From: Nocardia sp. NBC_01730
Lineage (GTDB): Bacteria; Actinomycetota; Actinomycetes; Mycobacteriales; Mycobacteriaceae
Assembly: GCF_035920445.1 (NCBI RefSeq)
Contig: NZ_CP109162.1
Coordinates: 1,922,001 to 1,986,000, forward strand
Length of the DNA: 64,000 nt
Direction of reading: 5' to 3'
Part shown: one piece after another, positions 42,621 through 51,600 of the stretch
How the letters are laid out: each line of letters opens with the position of its first letter
How positions within the stretch are numbered: position 1 is the first letter of the stretch
Made by a program: the position numbers and the translations under genes
The notes under the pieces: model-generated
Database searches by the model: none
What the model saw: the letters and a program-made list of their open reading frames with translations, nothing else
What the model was told of the DNA's origin: nothing

Positions 42621-45011
42621 TCAGATGGGCGGTGTGGCCCGCCCCTGCATCGCTTCCCACACCCGCGACGGCGTCAGCGGCATGTCGGCGTGCCGAACTC
42701 CATACGGCGCCAACGCATCCACCACCGCATTGACCACCGCTGCCGGCGATCCGACCGTGGCCGATTCGCCGATGCCTTTCGCACCGATCGGGTGGTGCGG
42801 CGAAGGGGTGACCGTGTACCCGGTCTCGAAATGCGGAACCTCGAGCGCCGTCGGAATGAGGTAGTCCATCAGGGATCCGCCGAGGCAGTTGCCGTCCTCG
42901 TCGAAGGCCATGATCTGCATCAGCGCCATGCCGATGCCGTCGGTGATGCCGCCGTGCACCTGACCCTCGATGATCATCGGATTGATCCGGGTGCCGCAGT
43001 CGTCGACGGCAAGGAAGCGCCGCACCTTCACCACCGCTGTCCCTGGGTCGATGTCGACGACGCAGAAGTACGCACCATACGGGTAGGTGAGATTCTCCGG
43101 GTTGTAACAGATCTGCGCGTCGAGTCCGCCCTCGATGCCTTCGGGCAGATCACCGGCGCCATGTGCTCGCATCGCGATCTGCTGGATCGTCACGGCCGCG
43201 GACGGATCCCCCTTGACGTGGAACGAGCCCTTCTCCCACTCGAGGTCGGCGATGGAGACTTCGAGCATGCCGGACGCGATGATCCGCGCCTTGTCGCGCA
43301 CCTTCCGCGCCACCAGTGCGGCAGCGGCGCCCGAGACCGGTGTCGACCGGCTGCCGTAGGTGCCAAGGCCGAACGGAGTCTGATCGGTATCGCCGTGCAC
43401 CACGTCGATGTCGTCCGGCGGGATGCCGAGTTCTTCGGCGACGATCTGGGCGAACGTCGTCTCGTGCCCCTGCCCCTGGGTCTGAACCGCTATGCGCACC
43501 ACGGCTTTACCAGTCGGATGGACGCGCAGCTCGCACCCGTCGGCCATCCCGAGTCCGAGGATGTCCATATCCTTGCGCGGACCCGCGCCGACGGCTTCGG
43601 TGAAGAAGGACATCCCGATGCCCATCAACTCGCCGCGGGCGCGCTTGTCCTGCTGCTCCTTCCGCAAGGCGTCGTAGCCGATCATGTCCATCGCCAGGCG
43701 CATGGTCTTCTCGTAGTCGCCGGAGTCGTATACCCAGCCGGTCTTGCTGGTGTACGGGAACTGTTCTGGGCGAAGGAGATTCCGCAGCCGCAGTTCGGCC
43801 GGATCCATCTTCAGTTCGTAGGCGAGGCAATCCACCAACCGCTCGACGAAGTAGACGGCCTCGGTGATCCGGAACGAGCACGCGTAGGCGACGCCGCCGG
43901 GGGCCTTGTTCGTGTAGACCGCGGTCATCTTGCAGTAGGCGGCCTCGATGTCGTAACTACCGGTGAAGACGCCGAAGAAGCCGGCCGGATACTTCAACGG
44001 CGCGGCCGTGCCGTTGAAGGCGCCGTGATCGGCGAGCACGGTCGATCGGATGGCCAGGATCTTGCCCTCGGCGGTGGCGGCGATCTCGCCGACCATGATG
44101 TAGTCGCGGGCGAACCCGGTACTGGTGAGATTTTCGGTGCGATCCTCCATCCACTTCACCGGTTTGCCCAGCAGCAGCGACCCGACTATGGCGCAGACGT
44201 ACCCCGGATAGATGGGTACCTTGTTGCCGAACCCGCCGCCGATATCGGGTGAGATCACCCGGATCTTGTGCTCGGGCAGTCCGGCCACCAACGCGTAGAG
44301 CGTGCGGTGGGCATGCGGCGCCTGGCTCGTCGACCACAGCGTGAGCTTCCCCGTCACAGGATCGAGATCCGCGACGGCACCGCAGGTCTCCATCGGGGCG
44401 GGATGCACTCGCGGATAGACGATCTCCTGCTCGACTACGACGCCGGCGCGAGCGAACACCGCCTCGGTCGCGGCAGCGTCGCCGGTCTCCCAGTCGAAGC
44501 AGTGGTTGTCCTGCTTGCCCTCGAGCTCGTCGCGGATCACCGGCATCCCGGGCGCCAGTGCGGTCCTGGCATCGATCACCGGATCGAGCATCTCGTACTC
44601 GACGTTGATGAGCTCCAACGCATCACGCGCGGAGTAGCGATCCTCGGCGACGACGAAGGCCACCTCCTGGCCCTGGAACCGGACCTTGTCCGTCGCCAGC
44701 ACCGCCTGCACATCGTTCGAGAGCGTCGGCATCCAGGCCAGTCCCTTCGCCGCCAGATCCGCACCCGTGACAACCGCTCTGACCTTCGGATGCGCCTGTG
44801 CCGCAGAGACATCGACGCTCACGATCCGCGCGTGCGCGAGCGGGGAACGCAGGATCGCCAAGTGCAACATGCCGGGCAGCGACACGTCGTCGACGTAATT
44901 GCCGCGTCCGCGAATGAACCGCGGATCCTCCTTGCGGAGCATCCTGCCGTGACCGCACGGCTTGTGGTCGTTGTCGACACGGTCTTCGGGCCGGGACTCG
45001 ACGGCGGTCAT
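42621..45011 (-). CDS. coxL: Aerobic carbon monoxide dehydrogenase large subunit, form I
   Basis: The 796-residue catalytic subunit oxidises CO to CO2 at a Cu-S-Mo site bound to molybdopterin cytosine dinucleotide. The decisive motif is AYACSFR with Cys378, which matches the form I signature AYxCSFR and not the AYRGAGR of form II enzymes, so true CO oxidation is expected. Glu749 in KGIGESA is the conserved active-site base. Cofactor-binding stretches include GGGFGNKVPIYPGY and QTQGQGHETTFAQI. The length fits the family (about 800). ATG 45011 overlaps the coxS stop by four bases. Assembly is as a dimer of LMS heterotrimers at the cytoplasmic face of the membrane. Confidence 0.96.
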   Translation of the reverse strand: MTAVESRPEDRVDNDHKPCGHGRMLRKEDPRFIRGRGNYVDDVSLPGMLHLAILRSPLAHARIVSVDVSAAQAHPKVRAVVTGADLAAKGLAWMPTLSNDVQAVLATDKVRFQGQEVAFVVAEDRYSARDALELINVEYEMLDPVIDARTALAPGMPVIRDELEGKQDNHCFDWETGDAAATEAVFARAGVVVEQEIVYPRVHPAPMETCGAVADLDPVTGKLTLWSTSQAPHAHRTLYALVAGLPEHKIRVISPDIGGGFGNKVPIYPGYVCAIVGSLLLGKPVKWMEDRTENLTSTGFARDYIMVGEIAATAEGKILAIRSTVLADHGAFNGTAAPLKYPAGFFGVFTGSYDIEAAYCKMTAVYTNKAPGGVAYACSFRITEAVYFVERLVDCLAYELKMDPAELRLRNLLRPEQFPYTSKTGWVYDSGDYEKTMRLAMDMIGYDALRKEQQDKRARGELMGIGMSFFTEAVGAGPRKDMDILGLGMADGCELRVHPTGKAVVRIAVQTQGQGHETTFAQIVAEELGIPPDDIDVVHGDTDQTPFGLGTYGSRSTPVSGAAAALVARKVRDKARIIASGMLEVSIADLEWEKGSFHVKGDPSAAVTIQQIAMRAHGAGDLPEGIEGGLDAQICYNPENLTYPYGAYFCVVDIDPGTAVVKVRRFLAVDDCGTRINPMIIEGQVHGGITDGIGMALMQIMAFDEDGNCLGGSLMDYLIPTALEVPHFETGYTVTPSPHHPIGAKGIGESATVGSPAAVVNAVVDALAPYGVRHADMPLTPSRVWEAMQGRATPPI

Positions 45012-45526
45012 GACGCGCTCCCCACGGGCGTTGGCGTGGCGGCGGGTTCGGGCTCTACCGCTTGGCCTCGTTGCTTCGCTGCGGCCCACTGGATCGACCG
45101 CACGATAGTGGTATATCCGGTGCAGCGGCAGATCTGGCCCGAGATCGCCTCCCGGATGGTCTGCTCGTCGGGATTCGGGTTGCGGTCGAGGAGGGCGCGG
45201 GCAGTGATCATCATTCCTGGCGTGCAGAATCCGCACTGCAACCCGTGACACTGCATGAAGCCCTCCTGCACGGGATCGAGTCGGCCATCCACCTCGAGCC
45301 CCTCGACGGTGCGCACCGCACGACCGCCGGCCATGACGGCCAGCATCGTGCACGACTTCACCGGTTCGCCGTCGACCTCCACCACACAGGTGCCGCAGTT
45401 GCTGGTGTCACAGCCCCAGTGGGTTCCGGTGAGCCGCAACTGATCTCGCAGGAAATGCACGAGCAGGGTGCGTGGCTCGACCTCCGCGGTCACCGGCTCA
45501 CCGTTGACGGTCATGGTTACCTGCAT
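45008..45526 (-). CDS. coxS: Carbon monoxide dehydrogenase small (iron-sulfur) subunit
   Basis: A 172-residue subunit that carries two 2Fe-2S clusters from the molybdenum site to FAD. The ferredoxin-like N-terminal cluster uses Cys39, Cys44, Cys47 and Cys59 (GCDTSNCGTC). The helical C-terminal cluster uses Cys98, Cys101, Cys133 and Cys135 (CGFCTPGM, CRCTGY). The tail after residue 155 is a short Pro/Ala-rich extension. It overlaps the end of coxM by ten bases and the start of coxL by four. Confidence 0.96.
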   Translation of the reverse strand: MQVTMTVNGEPVTAEVEPRTLLVHFLRDQLRLTGTHWGCDTSNCGTCVVEVDGEPVKSCTMLAVMAGGRAVRTVEGLEVDGRLDPVQEGFMQCHGLQCGFCTPGMMITARALLDRNPNPDEQTIREAISGQICRCTGYTTIVRSIQWAAAKQRGQAVEPEPAATPTPVGSAS

Positions 45527-46419
45527 GGCTGACTCCCTTCCAGCGCAGAATCATTCAGTACGCGCTCGACCGCGGTGCGCAGCGCACGAATCGTCAGTTC
45601 GGACGCCAGATGGCGCTTGTAGTCCGCGTTGCCGCGTGCATCGGAGGCAGGTGAGCACGCCGCGCTCGCCCGGCGGCCCGCCTCCGAGAAGATCTCCTGG
45701 GTGGGCGGCTCACCGAGGAGCACGTCCACCGAGGAGGCGAGCGCCGCTGGATCGGGGTTGACCGCCGTCAGACCGATCCGCGCGGCCGCGATCGTCCCGC
45801 CGTGCAGTGTCACCGTCGCGCCGGCCGCCGCGATCGCCCAGTCGCCGACCCGGCGCTCCACCTTCGCGTAGGCACTCGATGTCCGATGCCGCACGGGAAT
45901 TCGGATCTCGATCAGAAGTTCGTTGTGCGACATGGCGGTTTCGTACGGACCGACCAGGAAGTCGTCCATCGCGATCTCCCGGTCGCCGAACGGTCCGCGC
46001 ACCAGGCAGGTGGCGCCGAGGACCGTGCAGACGGTGGTGAGATCTTCGGCAGGATCGGCCTGGCACAGCGAGCCGCCGATCGTGCCGCGGTTGCGCACGA
46101 CCGGATCGGCGATCACGCGCTCGGCGTCACGGAAGATCGGGCACACGGCGGCGAGATCGTCGGACTCGAGCACATGCCGATGCCGGACCATCGCACCGAT
46201 TCGCACCAGGGTCGGATCGGTGACGATGTATCCCAGTTCGGCGGCCAGGTCGTTGATGTCGATGAGATATTCCGGATTGGCCAGACGCAGCTTCATCATC
46301 GGCAGCAGGCTGTGCCCACCCGCGACGATGCGCGCCTCCTCCCCCAGCCGGTCCAGTAGTCCGATGGCGTGGTCCACGCCCGTTGCGCGCTCGTATTCGA
46401 ATGGCCCAGGAACTTGCAT
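45517..46419 (-). CDS. coxM: Carbon monoxide dehydrogenase medium (FAD) subunit
   Basis: A 300-residue flavoprotein that passes electrons from the iron-sulfur subunit to the quinone pool. FAD motifs are AGGHSLLP (residues 33-40) and TIGGSLCQADPAED (about 112-125), both standard for the CoxM/XdhB family. The C-terminal CO_deh_flav_C domain covers about 180-290. ATG 46419 has GAGGTC eight bases upstream. It starts 57 bases after an xdhC-like gene in the same direction and is translationally linked to coxS. Confidence 0.95.
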   Translation of the reverse strand: MQVPGPFEYERATGVDHAIGLLDRLGEEARIVAGGHSLLPMMKLRLANPEYLIDINDLAAELGYIVTDPTLVRIGAMVRHRHVLESDDLAAVCPIFRDAERVIADPVVRNRGTIGGSLCQADPAEDLTTVCTVLGATCLVRGPFGDREIAMDDFLVGPYETAMSHNELLIEIRIPVRHRTSSAYAKVERRVGDWAIAAAGATVTLHGGTIAAARIGLTAVNPDPAALASSVDVLLGEPPTQEIFSEAGRRASAACSPASDARGNADYKRHLASELTIRALRTAVERVLNDSALEGSQPCR

Positions 46420-46476
46420 GTGATCGACCTCACATAAGCGGGAATAAGCCCACCCTCTGCCCCGCCGATCCCGTCG

Positions 46477-47637
46477 TCAAGACCGATTTAAGGAATCACT
46501 TAATTCGCTGTTCGCGCCCGGTGTGTGGTGAATCCGGCCGCCGGTTTCGGCCAGTGAGCGGCCATCCCCGCCCCAGCGTCGCGCGATGATCTCGGCCGCG
46601 ATGGACACCGCCGTCTCTTCGGGTGTCCGCCCGCCCAGATCCAGCCCGATCGGGCTGGCAAGTCGGGCGAGTTGCTCGTCGGTGAGGCCTGCCTGCACCA
46701 GCCGGGACAGCCGCTCGTCGTGGGTGCGGCGTGACCCCATGGCGCCGACATAACCGATCTCCGGCGCACGCAGTGCCACCTCGAGCAGCGGAACGTCGAA
46801 CTTGGGATCGTGGGTCAGTACGCAGACGACGGTCCGTGCATCGACCGCGCCGGCCGCGATCTGCGCGGCCAGGTAGCGGTGCGGCCAGTCGACGACGACC
46901 TCGTCGGCGGTCGGGAATCGGGCGGAGGTGGCGAAGACCTGCCGCGCGTCGCACACCGTCACCCGGTACCCGAGGAACGATCCCTGCTGGGCGACGGCGG
47001 CGGCGAAATCGATCGCCCCGAACACCAGCATCCGCGGCTGTCGGGCATAACTGGCGACGAAAATCGCCATGCCCTCGCCGCGACGCTGCCCGTCCGGACC
47101 GTAGGACAGCACCTCGCTGCGGCCCGCCGCGAGCAGCCCGCCCGCGTCGTCGATCACCGCATCGTCGGCGCGCGCCGACCCCAGCGTGCCGTGCGCATTG
47201 CTCGGCCGGATCAGCAGCCGTCGCCCTACCCGGGCGGCGTCGGGGTGCTCGATGACGGTGGCGATCGCGACCGGCCGCTGGTCGGTGATGTCCGCGGCGA
47301 TCTCGCCGAGTTCCGGAAACGTCTCCCGCGAGATCGCTTCGACGAAGATATCGATGATGCCGCCGCAGGTGAGACCAACGGCGAATGCGTCGTCATCGGA
47401 GAGGCCGTACCGCTGCAGCACCGGACGACCGGTCCGGACGACATCGGTGGCGAGTTCGTAGACCGCGCCCTCGACGCAACCACCGGAGACCGAACCGCCG
47501 ACCGTCCCGTCCGGGGCGACGACCATGGCCGCACCAGGCGGTCGCGGCGACGAACGGAAGGTCCGCACGACAGTCGCGACCCCAGCCGTGCCCCCGGCGT
47601 TCCAGGTTGCCATCAGATCCGTGAGCACGTCCTGCAC
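46477..47637 (-). CDS. XdhC/CoxI family protein
   Basis: A 386-residue molybdenum-cofactor maturation protein, first gene of the cox operon. The XdhC/CoxI N-terminal domain has GGSVSGGCVEGAVYE with its conserved Cys, then LTCGGIIDIFVE. The C-terminal XdhC Rossmann domain has LVFGAIDFAAAVAQ, VCVLTHDPKFDVPLLEVAL and YVGAMGSRRTHDER, which is the full form also found beside xanthine dehydrogenases. I place the start at GTG 47637, with TGGAGGA six bases before it, rather than at the upstream GTG 47655, because the ribosome site lies between the two. The divergent LysR gene begins 64 bases away. Confidence 0.88.
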   Translation of the reverse strand: MQDVLTDLMATWNAGGTAGVATVVRTFRSSPRPPGAAMVVAPDGTVGGSVSGGCVEGAVYELATDVVRTGRPVLQRYGLSDDDAFAVGLTCGGIIDIFVEAISRETFPELGEIAADITDQRPVAIATVIEHPDAARVGRRLLIRPSNAHGTLGSARADDAVIDDAGGLLAAGRSEVLSYGPDGQRRGEGMAIFVASYARQPRMLVFGAIDFAAAVAQQGSFLGYRVTVCDARQVFATSARFPTADEVVVDWPHRYLAAQIAAGAVDARTVVCVLTHDPKFDVPLLEVALRAPEIGYVGAMGSRRTHDERLSRLVQAGLTDEQLARLASPIGLDLGGRTPEETAVSIAAEIIARRWGGDGRSLAETGGRIHHTPGANSELSDSLNRS

Positions 47638-47701
47638 GATATGTCCTCCAGGCACGATGCGACTGTCGGCGCTGCGTCCACCTCCAACGTAGACTCGAAT
47701 T
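47638..47701. promoter_or_regulatory. Divergent promoter region between the cox operon and its LysR regulator
   Basis: Only 64 bases separate the two start codons, so both promoters and the LysR binding site must overlap here or run into the genes. I cannot point to a convincing T-N11-A box. Confidence 0.5.
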
Positions 47702-48658
47702 GTGACGCCCGCCCAGCTTCGGGCTTACTCGACCGTGGTGCGGCTCGGCTCCGTCCATGCGGCGGCCAGAGAGCTGGGGATGTCCGACGCCGGTGTCTCG
47801 ACGCACATCGCCCAGTTGCGCAAGGAGCTCGACGACCCGCTGTTCACCCGTGCGGCGGCGGGTCTGGCTTTTACGCCCGGCGGGCTGCGCCTGGCCAGCC
47901 GGGCGATCGAGATGCTCGGTCTGCAGCGCCAGACCGCCATCGAGGTGAGCGAGGCGGCGCACGGCCGACGGCTGCTCCGCATCGCGGCATCGAGCACGTT
48001 CGCCGAACATGCCGCGCCCGGCCTCATCGACCTGTTCGCGGCGCGGGCGAAGGATCTGTCGGTCGAGCTGAGTGTGCATCCCACCAGCCAGTTCCGCAGC
48101 CTGATCGAGAGCCGTGCGGTGGACATCGCGCTGGGGCCCGGGCAGGACGGCACCGACACGACCATCACCGCCCGGCCATTCCTGAAGTATCAGATCATTT
48201 CGGTCGCGCGCCCCGACAGCCCACTGGTGGACGTCACACCGCATCCGGCGCTGCTGCGGGAGCAGCAATGGATGCTGGGCCCCAGCGCCGGCAGCGCCGA
48301 CGGGCAGATCGCGACGATGCTGCGCGAGTTGGCCATTCCCGAATCACACCAGCGGATCTTCCAGAGCGACGCCGCCGCTCTCGAAGAGGTCCGCCGTGTC
48401 GGGGGCATCACCCTGACGATCGGCTTCGCCGTCTTTTCCGACCTCGCGGCCGGCCGGTTGACCCACATCAAGGGACCCGGTCTTCAGGTATCCGACGAGT
48501 GGTGCGCGACCACCCTGCCGCCCGACACCCGCCAGCCCGCGGTGTCGGAACTGCTGCGGTTCATCACCACCCCGCGATGCATCCAGGCGATGATCCGCGG
48601 GTCTGGCGTGGGCGTTACGCGGTTCCGCCCGAAAGTGCATGTGACGCTGTGGAGTTGA
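47702..48658 (+). CDS. LysR-family regulator, probable controller of the cox operon
   Basis: A 318-residue LysR-type activator. Residues 1-60 form the winged helix (TPAQLRAYSTVVRLGSVHAA, then GMSDAGVSTHIAQLRKEL and DDPLFTRAAAG). Residues 90-300 form the periplasmic-binding-like effector domain (LLRIAASSTFAEHAAPG, VDIALGPG). The gene is divergent from the cox operon with a 64-base gap, the usual layout for a LysR activator and its target. Mycobacterial CO dehydrogenase genes are controlled by a LysR protein called CutR, and this could be its counterpart. The start is GTG 47702; no clear ribosome site is seen, so the message may be leaderless. Confidence 0.9.
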   Translation: MTPAQLRAYSTVVRLGSVHAAARELGMSDAGVSTHIAQLRKELDDPLFTRAAAGLAFTPGGLRLASRAIEMLGLQRQTAIEVSEAAHGRRLLRIAASSTFAEHAAPGLIDLFAARAKDLSVELSVHPTSQFRSLIESRAVDIALGPGQDGTDTTITARPFLKYQIISVARPDSPLVDVTPHPALLREQQWMLGPSAGSADGQIATMLRELAIPESHQRIFQSDAAALEEVRRVGGITLTIGFAVFSDLAAGRLTHIKGPGLQVSDEWCATTLPPDTRQPAVSELLRFITTPRCIQAMIRGSGVGVTRFRPKVHVTLWS

Positions 48659-48699
48659 ACACGGGCTACCCGCCGGCTCTGCCTCGACAAGGGCCTGCT

Positions 48700-51600
48700 T
48701 CACACAGCCGCGCGGGCCTGCCAGTGAAACCCGTCGAAGAAGTTGGCCGCGTTCAACCCCGGCGGCATGTGGCGGGCTATGTCGGCGGGGGTCGGATAGC
48801 GTCCGTTCGTTGGGGACTCGAGTTCGCCGAGTAGCTGTTGCAGCGCCGTCGTGACCTCCGGGTTCGGATTGACCGTGAGGTGGGCGCGGATGCGGAGGCT
48901 CAACGCCCGCATGCATTCGGCCAGGCGGCGCGGGTCGGCCGCGTAGTCCCAGTCGAGCCCGTGGTGGATCGCGGCCGCTGCCCCGCGTCGGCCCCGGACC
49001 GTCACACCGAACTGCTTCACCCCGGACCTGCGCAGGTAATCCCGAAGTGCCGGAACAACATCACTGCTGCATCCGGTGTGGTTGTGCCACGGCTCGATCC
49101 AGAGATTGTCGAATCGGGCGGTGAGTCGGTCGTTTTCGTCCCACTCGATGCTCAGGTCCAGGTCGCCCACCTCGGCCTGGCTATCGTGCCGGGTGACGAA
49201 CACGCCGCGGATCCGCACTCCGGATACGAATTCTCGGGGGCCGACGCGCAGGTACTCGACACGGTTGAGCACGAGCTCGAGACCGGGGCCGAACTGCTGC
49301 TGCAGTCCGGACAATCTCGGCAGAAGCTCGTCCTCGCCGAGGTGTTCGGCTAGCAGATCCGGTATCGACGGAACCGCGGACAGGTCCGGACCCGCCGTCG
49401 CGGCGACCTGCCGAGCCGACTCCGCGGGCCCGACCGTGTCGAGATCGGTGTCGAGCAGGGCGGGCCGGGTCAGGCTCGGATTGGCGGCGTGCTGCAGGAG
49501 GTCGCGGACCTGCTCATAGCGCAGGGGTCGCGACCCGCGTTCCGGCCACAGCCCGGCCGCGTCGGCATATTTCCACAGCGTCAGGTAGTCGGAATAGAAG
49601 CGGCGGGTCAGGGCATCCGCTTGTCGGGGGTTGATTCGGATCTTCTGCACGAAGGTGTTGGAGTCGCTGTACAGGGAGTCGAGGCAAGCCATCGCGCGCA
49701 GCCGGCGGAACTCCGCTACTCCAGGTTCCCCGTATTGGTCGCGAATTTCGCGCTCGACCATGGTCGTCACCTCGCGGACAATGGCCATCATCTCCTCGAG
49801 ATTCGCTGCCTCCCATGGGGTCCAGAAGACAGTCACATAGTCCCAGAGCTTGTGCCGGATCCCGGCGAGGTTCCAGTTGTCCAGTGCCACTGCACCGTCG
49901 GGCCGGACCCACAGGTTGCGGAAGGTCGCATTGCCATGGCTCAGGCCCGGGCCGGCCTCCCAGGTGGTGTCACCCGGCACGGATATCTCGTTCGGCATCG
50001 GAATCCGCAGCGCGTCCAGGATTTGGTGCCGCTGTTCGAACTTGATTCGCTGCATGCTCCGATACAGCTGCTCGTGTTCGGCCACGGTACGCACCGCGAG
50101 ATCGTCGGGAAGCTCAACCGCCTGCAACCGGCGCAGCTGCTGCAACAGACCGCGCAGGGTGTCCCGCCGGTCCGCCGCATCGGTCGTGGGTATGCGGCCC
50201 GGCCCCATCTCACGGATCGAACTGGCGCCACGACCTTCCCCACGAGCGCCCCATTTGGCCACCGTCTCCGGTACGTCAACGCCGCTGCGACGGGCTAGCT
50301 CCTCAGCCCGGTCCTCGGCCAGGTCGATGCGATGGAAAGCCCGGTCACCAATGAGAAGTTTCGGATGAGTGGGGTTGGCGGCCAAGTCTTTGTCGCCGGG
50401 ATCAGCCACGATGAGTCGCACCTTCCACATCTTTCCCTGGGCGTCGGCGACGCACCAGACATGTGTGTAGTGCCCCCGGGCATGGGCCGGCTCCATCAGA
50501 ATCGTCACCGCTATCTGGGCCACCTGCTCGGGCGTCATACCGCCGTCCCCCGCTGCCTCGGCGGCGTCGGGAAGTTCCTCATCGCGTAGCTGGCGGGTAG
50601 CCGTACGATGTTCCGGGGTCAGCGGCACGGTGGCATCGGTCAGCTCCTTACTCGCCCACCACCGAATGGAAGGCAGAACGCCTGGTCCGGTCTGCCGGCG
50701 CACCTCTTGCGGAGTGACAGGGAGCGGCACCGGCTCATCCGTCGGCATCGTGCCGACGGGTGCCCTGGAACGCATGGCGGCCTGCAGGGAGGCGGTGGAT
50801 TCGGCCAATCTGCCCGGCTCGGTATCCCAGCCGTATCCACGCTTCGTCGCCTGCACACTTTCCTGGTCGGTGACCTTGATCGTGAGCGCGTCGGCGCCCA
50901 ACCGGTGGGCGAGCTCCTCAGCCGTTCCGAGCAGGTACGGGCCGCCGTATTCACCGGCGAGCCGGTCGAGGTCGGCGGTGGGCTCCGGACGGGCGGTGAT
51001 CCGTCCTGCCCGATCGAGTTCGAAGAGAACCGACACCTCACCGTATTCGCGGGGACCGTCCATCAGCACGGTGCGCATCCGGATGCGGCTCACGATGTCC
51101 ACGTCCGTCTCGCCGGGCTGCTCATACTGTGCCGCGATAGGTTCCAGCCGGGCGGTCCAGTCGCCGCGACGCATGGCGGCAACCGCGTCGTCCCGCAGGT
51201 GCTCACCCGCATCGGCGTGTCTGCCGGCCTGCAGCTGCTCGCGGAGCTGTGGCAGCCTGCGTGTTTCGGTCGCGGGCACCGCACCTGCAACCGGCTCCGC
51301 CGCAGTCTGCTGCGTCGCAACCGGCTCGTCGGACGCCTGCGCTTGATCACGCCGTCGCGCAAGCCGACGCACCCACCGGTCGAGGTGATCGGTCACCTCC
51401 GAAAGACTCGGCCCGGTTTGTCCCATTTTCTCGAATACGCGAGTGAGGTTGCGGTGCAACGGTTCCGCTGCCTTCTCGAGCGACATCTGACCGGCGGCAA
51501 CCCGTAGTGGCAACCGGAAACTGTCGCCCGCGGCGGATTTCCATGCCTCCAGTACCAGATACCGGTCGAAGTCTTTGGCAGCTTTCTCGCCGAAGTACCG

